Below, one piece after another: positions 35,005-44,025 of a DNA stretch of 64,000 nt. The DNA comes from Bacillus sp. ZZV12-4809 (GTDB lineage Bacteria > Bacillota > Bacilli > Bacillales > Cytobacillaceae). The DNA is taken from the NCBI RefSeq assembly GCF_009849585.1, contig NZ_VCRN01000016.1, forward strand, positions 39,041 to 103,040. The letters run 5' to 3'. Below the pieces are notes generated by a model, which saw only the letters and a list, made by a program, of their open reading frames with translations, was not told the DNA's origin and did no database searches. Made by a program: the position numbers and the translations under genes. How positions within the stretch are numbered: position 1 is the stretch's first letter; each line of letters begins with the position of its first letter.

Positions 35005-36054
35005 TTAGATAACAGTAATCCTTCCGGGATTCTGTTCTGTGACTGTCCCTATGATGGAAGCCCATTCTACTCCTTTTGACTTAAGGTCATTCAGGAGTGG
35101 TTCAGCTTCTGATTCAGGAACGGTTATTAAAAGTCCTCCTGATGTTATAGCATCACAAAGAATCACTTGGTCAACATCATCAATATTTTCGTATTGAATT
35201 CGTCCGGATAGCCATTTATGATTCTTTTTAGAACCGCCAGGAATTATATTCTGTTCAGCAAGCTCTCTTGTTTTTGGAAGGACTGGAACAGCTTTTCTTT
35301 CAATCGTTATCCCTGTGCCGCTTCCTTCCGCAATCTCCATGGCATGTCCCAGAAGGCCAAAACCGGTAATGTCTGTGCAGGCATTAACCTGGTAGTTATC
35401 CATAGCCTCTGCTGCCTCTTTATTTAGAGCAGCCATGACTTCCATCACACAGTCAATGCCTTCCTGTTCCAGCATGTCCCTTTTTATCGCTTGAGTAAGG
35501 ATGCCTACGCCAATCGGCTTGGTTAAAATCAGCTTGTCACCAGGCTTGGCCGAAGCATTGGTTCTCACCCGTTCAGGATGTACGGTTCCAGTAACAGATA
35601 AGCCGAATTTTGGCTCCTGGTCGTCAATGGAGTGCCCCCCTACTAATACAGCACCTGATTCTTTCACTTTGTCTGACGCACCAGCCAGAATGTCTGCAAG
35701 TATACTTTTATCCAATTTGCTGATCGGGAAACCTACAATATTCATGACAGTTATAGGCTTTCCGCCCATAGCGTAAATATCACTAAGCGAATTGGCTGCA
35801 GCAATTTGGCCGAACATGTACGGATCATCAACGATAGGTGTAAAGAAATCCAGTGTCTGCACAAGGGCAGTTTCATCATTTATTTTATATACGCCTGCAT
35901 CATCTGATGTATCCAATCCTACCAGGAGGTTTGGGTCAGGTACAGACTTTGGCAAATGACGCAGAACCTGCGCCAGGTCCTCAGGACCAATTTTGCATCC
36001 TCAGCCGCCTTTTGTTGATAAAGAAGTCAGTTTTACGATTTCTTCTCTCGACAT
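35005..36054 (-). CDS. selD: Selenide, water dikinase SelD with in-frame TGA (selenocysteine) at the active site
   Basis: SelD makes selenophosphate from selenide and ATP. A standard ORF search starts at 35955 and loses the catalytic N-terminus. Reading from ATG 36054 (RBS AAGGAGAG, 8 bases upstream) gives MSREEIVKLTSLSTKGG, then TGA at 36001-36003, then GCKIGPEDLAQVL. The TGA sits exactly where SelD has its catalytic Cys or Sec (GxGC(U)GCK loop), so residue 18 is very probably selenocysteine. Total 349 residues, the normal length. The rest shows DTSDDAGVY, DFFTPIVDDPY and CTDITGFGLLGH. It overlaps the upstream glycosyltransferase by 22 bases. Confidence 0.93.
35976..35988 (-). promoter_or_regulatory. 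Apical stem of a candidate bacterial SECIS in selD
   Basis: GGTCC-TGA-GGACC forms a perfect short hairpin beginning 15 bases after the first base of the in-frame TGA, inside the distance used by bacterial SECIS elements read by SelB. The surrounding bases can extend the stem weakly. Confidence 0.5.
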
Positions 36055-37088
36055 ATTTCTCTCTCCTTGCCTATTAATTGTTTACTTGGGGATTTTTCTA
36101 AGATGGTTTCGTAAATTTTCTGAAGTATTTTGGCTTCATATTCTGAAGAATGACTGTCCTCAATGTAAAGTTTGGCAGCATGCCCCAATTTAATCCTCAA
36201 TTCGTTATTATTCACTAGTTTGTCTGCATTATCAAGGAATTCGACCGGATTAGTGTAGATTAAACCGGTTTCCTGATGCGATATGATATTCCTGTTTCCC
36301 AGGTTATTGGCGGCAAGAACTGGAAGTTTATAATTCATTGCTTCTAAAATGGCAGCAGGCTGGCCTTCAGAATGGGATGTGTTCAATACGGCATCAGCTT
36401 GTCTGTATAGCTCTCCCATATGGTGATGCGGGATTTGGCCAAAATATTGAACCCATTCTTTATTTCTTTCAGTAAGGGTCTTTACGATATTTCCCTCTTC
36501 TTCTTCAATAACAGGCCCCGCCAGCCAAAGACGGATGCGGGGATTCTTTTCATATAGCACTTTAAGTTTTTCGATGGCAAAAGGAATATTCTTCACCTTA
36601 CGGATTCCTGCCGGCAGCAAAAATACAAAAGTGCCGTGTTCTTTTTTATAATCCGCTCCAGCTTTCGAAAATATTACAGTGCCCTGATGGATCACGCTAA
36701 TTTTATTTTTTGCTTCAGGTATTTCACCTGCTAGGACTAACTTAGCCTCTTCATCAAATACATGAATAGCTTCCGCATTGGTAATAGTTTGAATGACTTC
36801 GGCTTTCTTCTCCGGATTATGAAGGTCGATATTTAAATCCGTGCCGGTCATGGTTACGACATATCTTTCAGGTTTTTCACCTAGCCCCTTCATAAAATGG
36901 CCAAACCGATAAGCATTAAAGCCATGAACGATATCGGCTTTTGGCAGGCTGGATAATTTGCAGCTGTCTGTGATATTAATAATTTCAGTCTCAATGCCCA
37001 GCTTATTAAGGCCATCAGATATACGCTGCACAGTTACGGTATTTCCTCTTGCCTGATGAAAATTCGGGCTTGCCAGAAGTACTTTCAT
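36033..37088 (-). CDS. GT-B glycosyltransferase, SenB-like (possible selenosugar synthase)
   Basis: A 351-residue GT4-type protein. Motifs: N-terminal PNFHQARGNTVTVQRISDGL, VVTMTGTDLNIDL (GTDL at 82-85), ISVIHQGT, LLPAGIRKVKNIPFAIEKL, and the donor-binding SHSEGQPAAILEAMNYKLPVLAAN. The GN-VT-R opening, the TGTDL motif and the VIHQ motif are what I recall from SenB, the enzyme that joins selenophosphate to a UDP-sugar to make selenosugars. Its stop lies inside selD, whose product makes selenophosphate, which fits strongly. A GTG at 37103 is the longer alternative; ATG 37088 has AAGGA 7 bases upstream. An ordinary GT4 role remains possible. Confidence 0.7.
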   Translation of the reverse strand: MKVLLASPNFHQARGNTVTVQRISDGLNKLGIETEIINITDSCKLSSLPKADIVHGFNAYRFGHFMKGLGEKPERYVVTMTGTDLNIDLHNPEKKAEVIQTITNAEAIHVFDEEAKLVLAGEIPEAKNKISVIHQGTVIFSKAGADYKKEHGTFVFLLPAGIRKVKNIPFAIEKLKVLYEKNPRIRLWLAGPVIEEEEGNIVKTLTERNKEWVQYFGQIPHHHMGELYRQADAVLNTSHSEGQPAAILEAMNYKLPVLAANNLGNRNIISHQETGLIYTNPVEFLDNADKLVNNNELRIKLGHAAKLYIEDSHSSEYEAKILQKIYETILEKSPSKQLIGKEREICREKKS

Positions 37089-37213
37089 CCTTTCATCCTT
37101 CACAATTATATTTGTACGATCTTCGTGTTAATTAAAGTTTGCATCAATTATTGCAGGAATATTTCATCCTGTCCATTAATGTATTTCAGGTGATGCACTT
37201 TTAGTTATAACTG

Positions 37214-37246
37214 TAAAAAAGCCTGTTTCTTTATTAAGAAACAGGC
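37214..37246 (-). terminator. Terminator of pepF
   Basis: Perfect 11-bp stem GCCTGTTTCTT / AAGAAACAGGC followed by a T run on the minus strand. Confidence 0.9.
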
Positions 37247-37253
37247 CCATTCT

Positions 37254-39041
37254 CTATTCGTTTCCAAATTCTTCTACAAGCTCTCTGAATTTCTGAAGTG
37301 AGTTTTCAATTGGATATGGGGAAGTCAGATCCACTCCAGTCTTCTTTAACAGCTCCAGCGGATAATCAGAGCTTCCGCTTTTTAAGAACTCCAGATAGCT
37401 CTGCAGTGTTTCTTTGTCCCCTTCAAGAATTTTCGCTGCTAAATGAATGGCAGACGCAAATCCGGTAGCATATTTATACACATAAAATGGACGGTAAAAA
37501 TGAGGGATCCTGGACCAGCCGAATTTTACTTCTTCATCAAAAACAATTTCATCCCCATTATACTCGCGGAATAAACGTTCATAGATTCCGCTGAATACTT
37601 CGGCGTTAAGCGGTTCTCCCTTTTCCGCTAATTCATGGGTTTTCATCTCAAACTCAGCAAACATGACCTGGGTGAAGAAGGTTCCTTTAAACTGATCAAT
37701 AAAATGATTAAGGAGATGCCTGCGGACACTTTTATCCTTTTCTGTGTCCAGCAAATAATGAATCAGGAGCACTTCGTTGACTGTTGAAGCCACTTCCGCC
37801 ACAAAGATGCTATAACGGGCTGTAATCTGCGGCTGGTGCTGTGAGCTCAGCTTGCTGTGGACACCATGCCCGCATTCATGAGCAAGTGTAAAAAGGCTGT
37901 CCAGATCATCCCGGTGATTCAGAAGGATATAAGGATGAACTCCGTAAATGCCAAGGTTATATGCCCCTGACCGCTTCCCTGGAGTTTCACGCACATCAAT
38001 ATAGCGGCCTGACTTAAACTCCTTCAGAATAGTAATATAATCTTTACCAAGAGGCTCGAGCGCATTACACATTGTGTCATAAGCTTCATCATAGGACATT
38101 TCAGGTTTAACTCCCTTTACTAAAGGAACACTCAAATCGTATTGCCTCAGCTCGTCAAGTCCGAGCAGTTCCTTGCGGATTGCAGTATACCGATGCATCG
38201 CCCCAATATTCTCTTTAGTCGTCTCAATTAAATTTACATACACTTCCTTTGGCACTTTATCACCGAATAATCCCTTTTCAAGGGCTGAAGGATAATTCCG
38301 GATTCTGGCCGTGGTCACATTGTTTTTAATTGCGGCAGAAAGGGTGGATGCAATGGAATTCTTCAGCTGCACATAAGGCTTGTAATAGGACTTATATGCC
38401 TCTTTCCTCTTTTCCCGGTCATCCTCTTCCATAATTTTCGCATACATGCCGCGTGTCAGTTCCACTTTTTCGCCATCATCATTTGTGACATCGCCAAACT
38501 TTATGTCTGCATTATTCATCATTCCAAATGTATGACTGGGAACTGAAAGTGCCTCCCCAAGCTGAGAGAGGATTTCTTCTTGGTCTTTATTAAGGACGTG
38601 CGGCTTATAGCGGAAGGATTCAAGCAAATCCTCCTCAAAGTATTTCAAACCCTTTTCCTCAGCAATATAGCCCTTAAGAGTATCTTCATCCAGGCTTAAG
38701 AGAAAAGGCATAAAAAATGATGTGGATGAACTGACTTTAACGCTTAATTGCTTGGCCCTGTCTACATAGGCCTGCGATTCTGTCACCCGTGTGTCCTCAT
38801 CGGTTTTCAGCATCGCATATGCATACAGCTTATTAAATATGTAAGAGAGTTTTTCTTTCTTTTCAAGGTATTGATAAAGGGAATGACCATCATGGATTTG
38901 CCCATCGAAGGTCTTCAGCTTATCGGCCAGTTGTCCAATCTGCCTGTAATCTTCTTCCCATTTTTCCATGCTTGGGTATATGTCTTCCAGATTCCATTTT
39001 TCATACAGCGGAACGTCATTTCTGTCTTTGTATGTCTTCAT
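37254..39041 (-). CDS. pepF: Oligoendopeptidase F (M3 metallopeptidase)
   Basis: Cytosolic zinc peptidase that degrades short peptides. The HExGH zinc motif is LAHECGHGVHS, with the third ligand Glu in the FVAEVASTVNEVLL segment. The N-terminal NLEDIYPSMEKWEEDY and the C-terminal YRPFYVYKYATGFASA are typical. The ATG at 39041 follows AAAGGAG; a longer frame to 39062 lacks an RBS. Length 595 residues is usual for the family. Confidence 0.95.
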   Translation of the reverse strand: MKTYKDRNDVPLYEKWNLEDIYPSMEKWEEDYRQIGQLADKLKTFDGQIHDGHSLYQYLEKKEKLSYIFNKLYAYAMLKTDEDTRVTESQAYVDRAKQLSVKVSSSTSFFMPFLLSLDEDTLKGYIAEEKGLKYFEEDLLESFRYKPHVLNKDQEEILSQLGEALSVPSHTFGMMNNADIKFGDVTNDDGEKVELTRGMYAKIMEEDDREKRKEAYKSYYKPYVQLKNSIASTLSAAIKNNVTTARIRNYPSALEKGLFGDKVPKEVYVNLIETTKENIGAMHRYTAIRKELLGLDELRQYDLSVPLVKGVKPEMSYDEAYDTMCNALEPLGKDYITILKEFKSGRYIDVRETPGKRSGAYNLGIYGVHPYILLNHRDDLDSLFTLAHECGHGVHSKLSSQHQPQITARYSIFVAEVASTVNEVLLIHYLLDTEKDKSVRRHLLNHFIDQFKGTFFTQVMFAEFEMKTHELAEKGEPLNAEVFSGIYERLFREYNGDEIVFDEEVKFGWSRIPHFYRPFYVYKYATGFASAIHLAAKILEGDKETLQSYLEFLKSGSSDYPLELLKKTGVDLTSPYPIENSLQKFRELVEEFGNE

Positions 39042-39136
39042 CTTATTACTCCTTTGCAGCATACTGTTGTTTTATTAGGCTTAGGCTGTTTTCGTGAAGT
39101 TTGTTGCTTTTACATAACTGAGTATAAATTGCTGAG

Positions 39137-39237
39137 TAGATTTTCGCTGTGGGCACTTTACTCCTGCCTGCGGGAGGCTTGCATTCCTCCTCCCGGGTTC
39201 ACTGCGTGCCTTTCGCTGCAATCAACGGGCAGAACTC
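39137..39237. repeat. GC-richer intergenic repeat-like segment
   Basis: A patch of ~100 bases (TTTTCGCTGTGGGCACT, then CTGCGGGAGG, CCTCCTCCCGGG and GCGTGCCTTTCGCTGCAATC) is markedly richer in GC than the flanking DNA. It resembles dispersed intergenic repeats I know from Bacillaceae genomes that begin with a CGCTGxGGGCACT-type sequence. It codes for nothing convincing. It lies upstream of both pepF and the divergent gene at 39361. Confidence 0.4.
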
Positions 39238-39360
39238 AAAAACAAACAACTCTCTTAAAAAAACAGCCTTTTTTATTAACTATATTCAAAAGTTATCTCA
39301 AAAACCCTTCCACATTTTTGATTTTATCACTTATGGCCATTAAAATAATGATGAAAGGAT

Positions 39361-40179
39361 GTGGACGGATTGGCCATTACTTTGCCTCATATAGAAGACT
39401 CAAACAATACTCCATATTTCCCTCCAGTGGGTCATTTTGAAACGTTTCAGGACGATGCCCATTATGAAGAAAAAGTCAGGGAATGGGGATTATCGACTAC
39501 AAGGGAAGTAAAAAAGGAATTCTGGTATAAAGAAAAAACACAGCAGCGTCTAGTAACCGTTAAAGGTTATCAGACATACGGCGAAACGGGCGATTATTAT
39601 ACACTCATTATCGAGTTTCAGGATGGAAATCTGAGCTGTATCCACCCTGCTTACCTTAAAGAAATGCAGTCTCCAAGCTTTGGAAAAGCACTGGCTGCTG
39701 ATTTTGGGGATATCTCCTCACTTGCTTCTGAAAAGGAAGATACAAAAGAAGAGAGTGTCAAAACTGAAAAAATAACAAAGAAATCTGCTGAAACCAGCAA
39801 AAGTGATAAACCGGTAGCCAAAAAAGCCAAAAAGGAAAAACAGCCTGCATTGGAATTGCCGGCAGATAAGGTTCATTTTACTGCTAAAGTTAAGCAGCTT
39901 GCCCTGAGCTGGAATCACTTCAATGAAGCCAATGATGAAGTTATCATACTTGAAGATCTTGTCATTCAGGAGGATGAATCAATAGAGGTAGGGCTAGGCT
40001 GGTGCTCTCATTCAAAAACATTAAAGAAATTTGAACTTCAGCCAGGTGATGAACTCGAATTTGATGGGAAAATCGTTAAAAAGAAATTACCTAAAGGAAA
40101 AGACTGTGACGAGGAATTCATTATCGAAGAACCTGTTCAATATAAGGTAAATAATCCATCTAAAATCCAAAAAAGCTAA
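39361..40179 (+). CDS. Conserved hypothetical with Lys/Glu-rich linker
   Basis: About 270 residues in three parts. Residues 1-115 form a compact domain (HFETFQDDAHYEEKVREWGLSTTREVKKEFWYKEKT, then TVKGYQTYGETGDYYTLIIEFQDGNLSCIHPAYL). Residues ~118-165 are a Lys/Glu/Ser linker. Residues ~166-262 form a beta-rich domain (LSWNHFNEANDEVIILEDLVIQEDESIEVGLGWCSHSKTLKKFELQPGDELEFDGKI) that looks like an OB or other small barrel. The start is GTG 39361 or, with better RBS spacing, TTG 39370. No membrane or export signal. I recognise no function. Confidence 0.65.
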   Translation: MDGLAITLPHIEDSNNTPYFPPVGHFETFQDDAHYEEKVREWGLSTTREVKKEFWYKEKTQQRLVTVKGYQTYGETGDYYTLIIEFQDGNLSCIHPAYLKEMQSPSFGKALAADFGDISSLASEKEDTKEESVKTEKITKKSAETSKSDKPVAKKAKKEKQPALELPADKVHFTAKVKQLALSWNHFNEANDEVIILEDLVIQEDESIEVGLGWCSHSKTLKKFELQPGDELEFDGKIVKKKLPKGKDCDEEFIIEEPVQYKVNNPSKIQKS

Positions 40180-40209
40180 AGAGCGCAGGGCTCTTAGCTT
40201 TTTTGGATT
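40160..40209. terminator. Long bidirectional terminator
   Basis: A ~20-bp stem (AATCCAAAAAAGCTAA-GAGC against GCTCTTAGCTTTTTTGGATT, one bulge) between converging genes; it overlaps the stop of the plus-strand gene. Confidence 0.9.
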
Positions 40210-41242
40210 ACGAAAGAATCCTTTTCTCTCCCTCGATTTTCTGGATTGGGCTGATGTTTTGTGTGAATTCAAGGGTTCCTGCATAGCGCCCGTTTTCATC
40301 CCGTACGGCAAAATAACGGATATAAACATATTTATCTTTGAACTTGATCCAGAAGTCCTCAGAGTTTTTCCGGCCTTCCCTGAAATCCTTCAGCAACTCC
40401 TCCACAACATGGACACTGCGGGGCGGATGGCAATTCTGTACGGTTCGCCCTATCACGGCTTTGGTCCTGGCAAAGATTCTTTCCTTACCATGGGAGAAGT
40501 AGCGGACAACGTCATCATGATCAATAAAGGTGATATCGACAGGCAAGTGATTGAATAAGAGCTCCAGCTGCTTTAAGGACAAGACGCCAGTTTCCATTTT
40601 GATATAGCCTTTTGATAGTGCATTTCCCTTAATCTCTTTCCGTTCAGGCTTCCATTCCATTTCAGGGCCGTCCAGACAGAAGCCAATTTCGCCGCTTTCA
40701 TGGGCAATCTTTACCCATTCATCTTCTGTAAGGTTTTTTAAAGCCATAGGGAAAAGAATATTTTCCTCTCTGTAAATCATGGCACTAATTTCATTGAAAA
40801 CGAAACGGACTGCATGGATGACCCTTTGCTTCTCCTCCCCCTTGTAATGGGTGAGAAGATTCTTGGCTTCCTTGATGCCGTCCCTGATAAAGTCATCGAT
40901 GCTCCACATATTATTTGTTGGACCATATATTCCGTACTTCTCCAGATAAGGAAAAAGCAGATTTTCCTTCCGGCTATAGTGCTTATCAAGGTCAAGAAGC
41001 AGGATGCAGTCTTCTAATAATGCATATACATTTTCTTCATCATCGTCCTGGATGAATGCCACGAGATGAACCTTAACATTTTCTTTCAGGTGCTTATCAA
41101 TTGCTTTATTTTCACGTTTGAACGTATGAATGGGATGTCCCGGCTGTTCTTCCGGTTTAGTACGGGGATCAGCTTCATCATAAGCATGATTAGAATGGCT
41201 GTGCTGATCCGGAATCTCACGGTTATTAATTAATTCGCTCAC
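40208..41242 (-). CDS. Hemerythrin-like / DUF438 protein with C-terminal PAS domain
   Basis: Residues ~60-175 form a four-helix hemerythrin-like bundle with spaced His/Glu ligands (LDKHYSRKENLLFPYLEKYG, LTHYKGEE, IYREENILFPMAL). Residues ~220-340 form a PAS domain (LNHLPVDITFIDHDDVVRYFSHGKERIFART, NCHPPRSVHVVEELLKDFREGR, YVYIRYFAVRDENGRYAGTLEFTQNI). This DUF438 architecture is thought to sense O2, NO or redox state through a di-iron centre. There is no output domain or partner kinase next to it. GTG start after GGAGGAGG. Confidence 0.85.
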   Translation of the reverse strand: MSELINNREIPDQHSHSNHAYDEADPRTKPEEQPGHPIHTFKRENKAIDKHLKENVKVHLVAFIQDDDEENVYALLEDCILLLDLDKHYSRKENLLFPYLEKYGIYGPTNNMWSIDDFIRDGIKEAKNLLTHYKGEEKQRVIHAVRFVFNEISAMIYREENILFPMALKNLTEDEWVKIAHESGEIGFCLDGPEMEWKPERKEIKGNALSKGYIKMETGVLSLKQLELLFNHLPVDITFIDHDDVVRYFSHGKERIFARTKAVIGRTVQNCHPPRSVHVVEELLKDFREGRKNSEDFWIKFKDKYVYIRYFAVRDENGRYAGTLEFTQNISPIQKIEGEKRILS

Positions 41243-41461
41243 TGTAGAATTCCTCCTCCTTCATTCCTTATTCAAGGCTTTTACTAGTGCTTATAAGGAA
41301 TGTATCATGCTGGAAAAGTTCGTAATGTGATGGGAATCATATGCTGATAAAAAGTTATTTGATTTTTGCCGGAATGAAATGTGAGCAATAAATTACCACC
41401 CCCTCCATGTTCCCTTTTTTGTTACACTTTTAAGGGATCGAAAGATGGAGGTTTACTGGCA

Positions 41462-42625
41462 GTGAAGAGAAAATATCAAGTTTTGATTATGATTGCTATT
41501 ATTTTTTGCGGCGGGTTTGCAGCCGGCATTTTTTATACAAAAAGTACAAACGGGACACAGACTCTTAACCAGCCTTTACTGGTTTCAAACTCGCATAAAC
41601 TTCCAGCCAAAAAAGAAATTCCGGAAGTTTCAGAGAATCCCGAAAGAGTACTGATGGGTTACGTCCAGGATTATCGCGATCCTGCTTCGATCGATTATTC
41701 AAATTTGTCACATGTCCTATTTTCTTTTATTCATCCAGAGAAGGACGGAAGCATTTCTATTAATGGTGAGACGGCAAGGAACAATCTGGAGAGAATGGTG
41801 TCGATTGCTCATAAGCATAATGTAAAGGCATTCCTTGCTGTAGGCGGCTGGTTTCATGTCAATGGCGGAGAATCCTATGATTATTTTAAACAGGCAATAA
41901 CGGATGAATCCTCAAGAAACAGGCTGATAACAGAACTCTCAGGACTGGTTCAAAAGGAAAACCTTGACGGGATTGATATTGATTTTGAGCATCCGCGTTC
42001 AACAGATGATGCAAGATTCCTGGCTGTTTTTATCAATCAGCTGAGTGAAGTGCTCCATGCAAACGGCAAGCAGCTGTCGGTTGCGGTTCATGCCAAGGTT
42101 CATAGTATAACAGGTACAGAGAGCGGTTATGTTGTGTATGAGCCAGATATGTTTAGAAAGGCAGATTATGTGAACATCATGGCATATGACGGCCAATGGG
42201 ATGGCGGATACAATGCTGCAAATCTTTCTCCCTATTCCTTTACGGAGAATATCGTAAATTATTGGGGCCGCCTCCTTGATTCACAAGGAATCCCCAAGGA
42301 TAAACTTGTTCTGGGTGTTCCACTTTATGCTCAGCCGGAGGATCCTGCCGTTAAGCCGGTATCTTATCAGGCTGTTATAAACAATAATCCTGAAAATGCA
42401 GCAAAAGATATGATCAGCATGAATGGTGTCAGCTATTACTATAATGGATCCGCAACAATGAAAAAGAAAACTGCCCTGGCTTTAAAGCACGGTTTCGGCG
42501 GAATGATGCTCTGGGAGGCTGGCCTGGATGCAAAGGGGAAATACAGCCTTACTGGAACGATTGCTGAGGTTCTTCAAAACACAGAAGAACCTGTAAGGTA
42601 TTATTCTGTGATTCATACAAAATGA
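41462..42625 (+). CDS. Membrane-anchored or secreted GH18 glycosidase
   Basis: The frame opens at 41381, but the GTG at 41462 follows GGAGG and yields KRKYQVLIMIAIIFCGGFAAGIF, an N-terminal membrane anchor or signal. The catalytic domain has the GH18 motif LDGIDIDFEHP, whose last Glu is the acid, plus VLMGYVQDYRD, FLAVGGW, NIMAYDGQWDGG and MMLWEAGLD. Family members act on chitin, peptidoglycan or other N-acetylglucosaminyl polymers; in Bacillus several work on the spore cortex or cell wall. 387 residues. Confidence 0.9.
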   Translation: MKRKYQVLIMIAIIFCGGFAAGIFYTKSTNGTQTLNQPLLVSNSHKLPAKKEIPEVSENPERVLMGYVQDYRDPASIDYSNLSHVLFSFIHPEKDGSISINGETARNNLERMVSIAHKHNVKAFLAVGGWFHVNGGESYDYFKQAITDESSRNRLITELSGLVQKENLDGIDIDFEHPRSTDDARFLAVFINQLSEVLHANGKQLSVAVHAKVHSITGTESGYVVYEPDMFRKADYVNIMAYDGQWDGGYNAANLSPYSFTENIVNYWGRLLDSQGIPKDKLVLGVPLYAQPEDPAVKPVSYQAVINNNPENAAKDMISMNGVSYYYNGSATMKKKTALALKHGFGGMMLWEAGLDAKGKYSLTGTIAEVLQNTEEPVRYYSVIHTK

Positions 42626-42626
42626 G

Positions 42627-42658
42627 AAAGGAGCAGGGATTATCCCCTGCTCCTTTTC
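42627..42658. terminator. Bidirectional terminator
   Basis: Stem AAAGGAGCAGGG / CCCTGCTCCTTT with a short loop between the converging GH18 and patatin genes. Confidence 0.9.
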
Positions 42659-43568
42659 ATGAAAGCAGAAACTCTCTAATCTCTTCACGTCTATCCTGGT
42701 AGACCTTCTCCCCAAGCATTTTCAATTCTTCTACAAACTTTATTTCATCAAATGGCATTTCTTCACCAAGCTCTTCATTAATGCGCAGATAATTCTCTCC
42801 AAGGAGATGCCTGCAATGATAGGTCACAGATTCGGAGGATAAATGAAGAGCGAGGTCCAATAGCTTTGGCGTCACCTTCATGGACGGAAGCTGAAAAGGA
42901 AGCCAATGCTTGACCCCCCAATATTTATTATCATCAATCGTAAAGTCAATTTTTTGGAGGCCGGTTCCAAGCGAAAGGATTTTTATCTTTCCAAATTCCA
43001 CTTTAAAGTGGTGCATAGCTTCCGTAATGCAGACCAATGATGGATTATTTGCCCAAAGCCCTCCGTCTATGGATAAATAACTGTTGCTGATGTTGTTTGG
43101 CGGGAAATAGACAGGCGCCGAACAGGAGGAAAGAACGGCGTCCCAAAGCTTCATTGACAGGCTTTCATTGCCTGAGGCGCCGTAATTGGAACGGTGGACA
43201 AATGGCTTTCCATGTGTCACATCGACTGCTGGAATCAAAAGCGGTTTTTTTATATCGGATAGCTCGATTTCGCCAAAGGCTTTCCGGAAAAAACGCCGCA
43301 GATATTTATCACTATATACGCTTTTAAAAAGGCCAACCTTAGCCTGTTTGACAAAAACTTTTTTCCCGAATGTTTCGTAACCTTTCAGGACTTCCCTCAT
43401 ATCTTTTTTCAGAATCAGTGAAGAGGCTATGATCGATCCGGTGCTCGTGCCTGCAATTATATCAAAATAGTCGCCTGCAGGCTGTTTCAGTTCTTCTTCG
43501 AGAGCTTTCAAAATGCTTACGGCAAAAACACCCCGTATTCCGCCGCCATCAATGCATAATATTTTCAT
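42657..43568 (-). CDS. Patatin-like phospholipase
   Basis: The N-terminus has CIDGGGIRGVFAVSILKALEEEL (oxyanion hole), then GTSTGSIIA with the nucleophile serine of the GxSxG-type motif, and IDGGLWANNPS with the catalytic Asp of the DGG dyad. These are all the patatin motifs. No signal peptide, 303 residues, so it is intracellular and probably acts on acyl lipids. Single gene. Confidence 0.9.
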   Translation of the reverse strand: MKILCIDGGGIRGVFAVSILKALEEELKQPAGDYFDIIAGTSTGSIIASSLILKKDMREVLKGYETFGKKVFVKQAKVGLFKSVYSDKYLRRFFRKAFGEIELSDIKKPLLIPAVDVTHGKPFVHRSNYGASGNESLSMKLWDAVLSSCSAPVYFPPNNISNSYLSIDGGLWANNPSLVCITEAMHHFKVEFGKIKILSLGTGLQKIDFTIDDNKYWGVKHWLPFQLPSMKVTPKLLDLALHLSSESVTYHCRHLLGENYLRINEELGEEMPFDEIKFVEELKMLGEKVYQDRREEIREFLLS

Positions 43569-43619
43569 TGGATCACCTGCAGTTTCCCTAATCGTTCTCT
43601 AGAAGATTGGCGTATGTAA

Positions 43620-43647
43620 AAGAGAGAAGGATCTTTCCTTCTCTCTT
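43620..43647 (-). terminator. Terminator of the DUF1292 gene
   Basis: Perfect 12-bp stem AAGAGAGAAGGA / TCCTTCTCTCTT, loop TCTT. Confidence 0.9.
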
Positions 43648-43912
43648 ATTCCTCTTGTATCATTTCATCGAAAACGGCAGATACTTTGTTAAATTCATCG
43701 TCGTTATCAATGGGTGTAAAGTCGCCTTCCTCATCCAGTTTTAAGAAGAACACGTCAATATCTTCTTCTGTGTCTTCCTCAAGGTCTTCTACAAAGCTGA
43801 CAGCAGCATATTGATTGCCATCAACCTCTGCCGATGCGAGGACCTCCACTTCCATTTCCTGATCATTCTCATCACTGATTGTAAAAACTTCTCCGACTTC
43901 TATTTTGTCCAT
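43646..43912 (-). CDS. DUF1292 protein (YrzB-like)
   Basis: Eighty-eight acidic residues with the DUF1292 pattern: VGEVFTISDENDQEMEVEVLASAEVDGNQYAAVSFVEDLEE, followed by IDVFFLKLDEEGDFTPIDNDDEFNKVSAVFDE. Function is unknown; homologues occur as single genes or beside yrrK-yrrL. RBS GGAGAGGAG. Confidence 0.9.
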   Translation of the reverse strand: MDKIEVGEVFTISDENDQEMEVEVLASAEVDGNQYAAVSFVEDLEEDTEEDIDVFFLKLDEEGDFTPIDNDDEFNKVSAVFDEMIQEE

Positions 43913-44025
43913 TTATTAATCTCCTCTCCATATTAGGTTCTTTCTATATTTTCCCGTTTTAGAGGAATTTCATGCCTAAAATAGAAAAAGGATCGGCTTT
44001 ACGGTGCCGACCCTTACTTTGGAGA

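Noticed and set aside
35955..36003. selD as a truncated or pseudogene starting at TTG 35955
   Set aside because: The upstream frame has a start, an RBS and the exact SelD active-site context around the TGA, so selenocysteine is the simpler reading.
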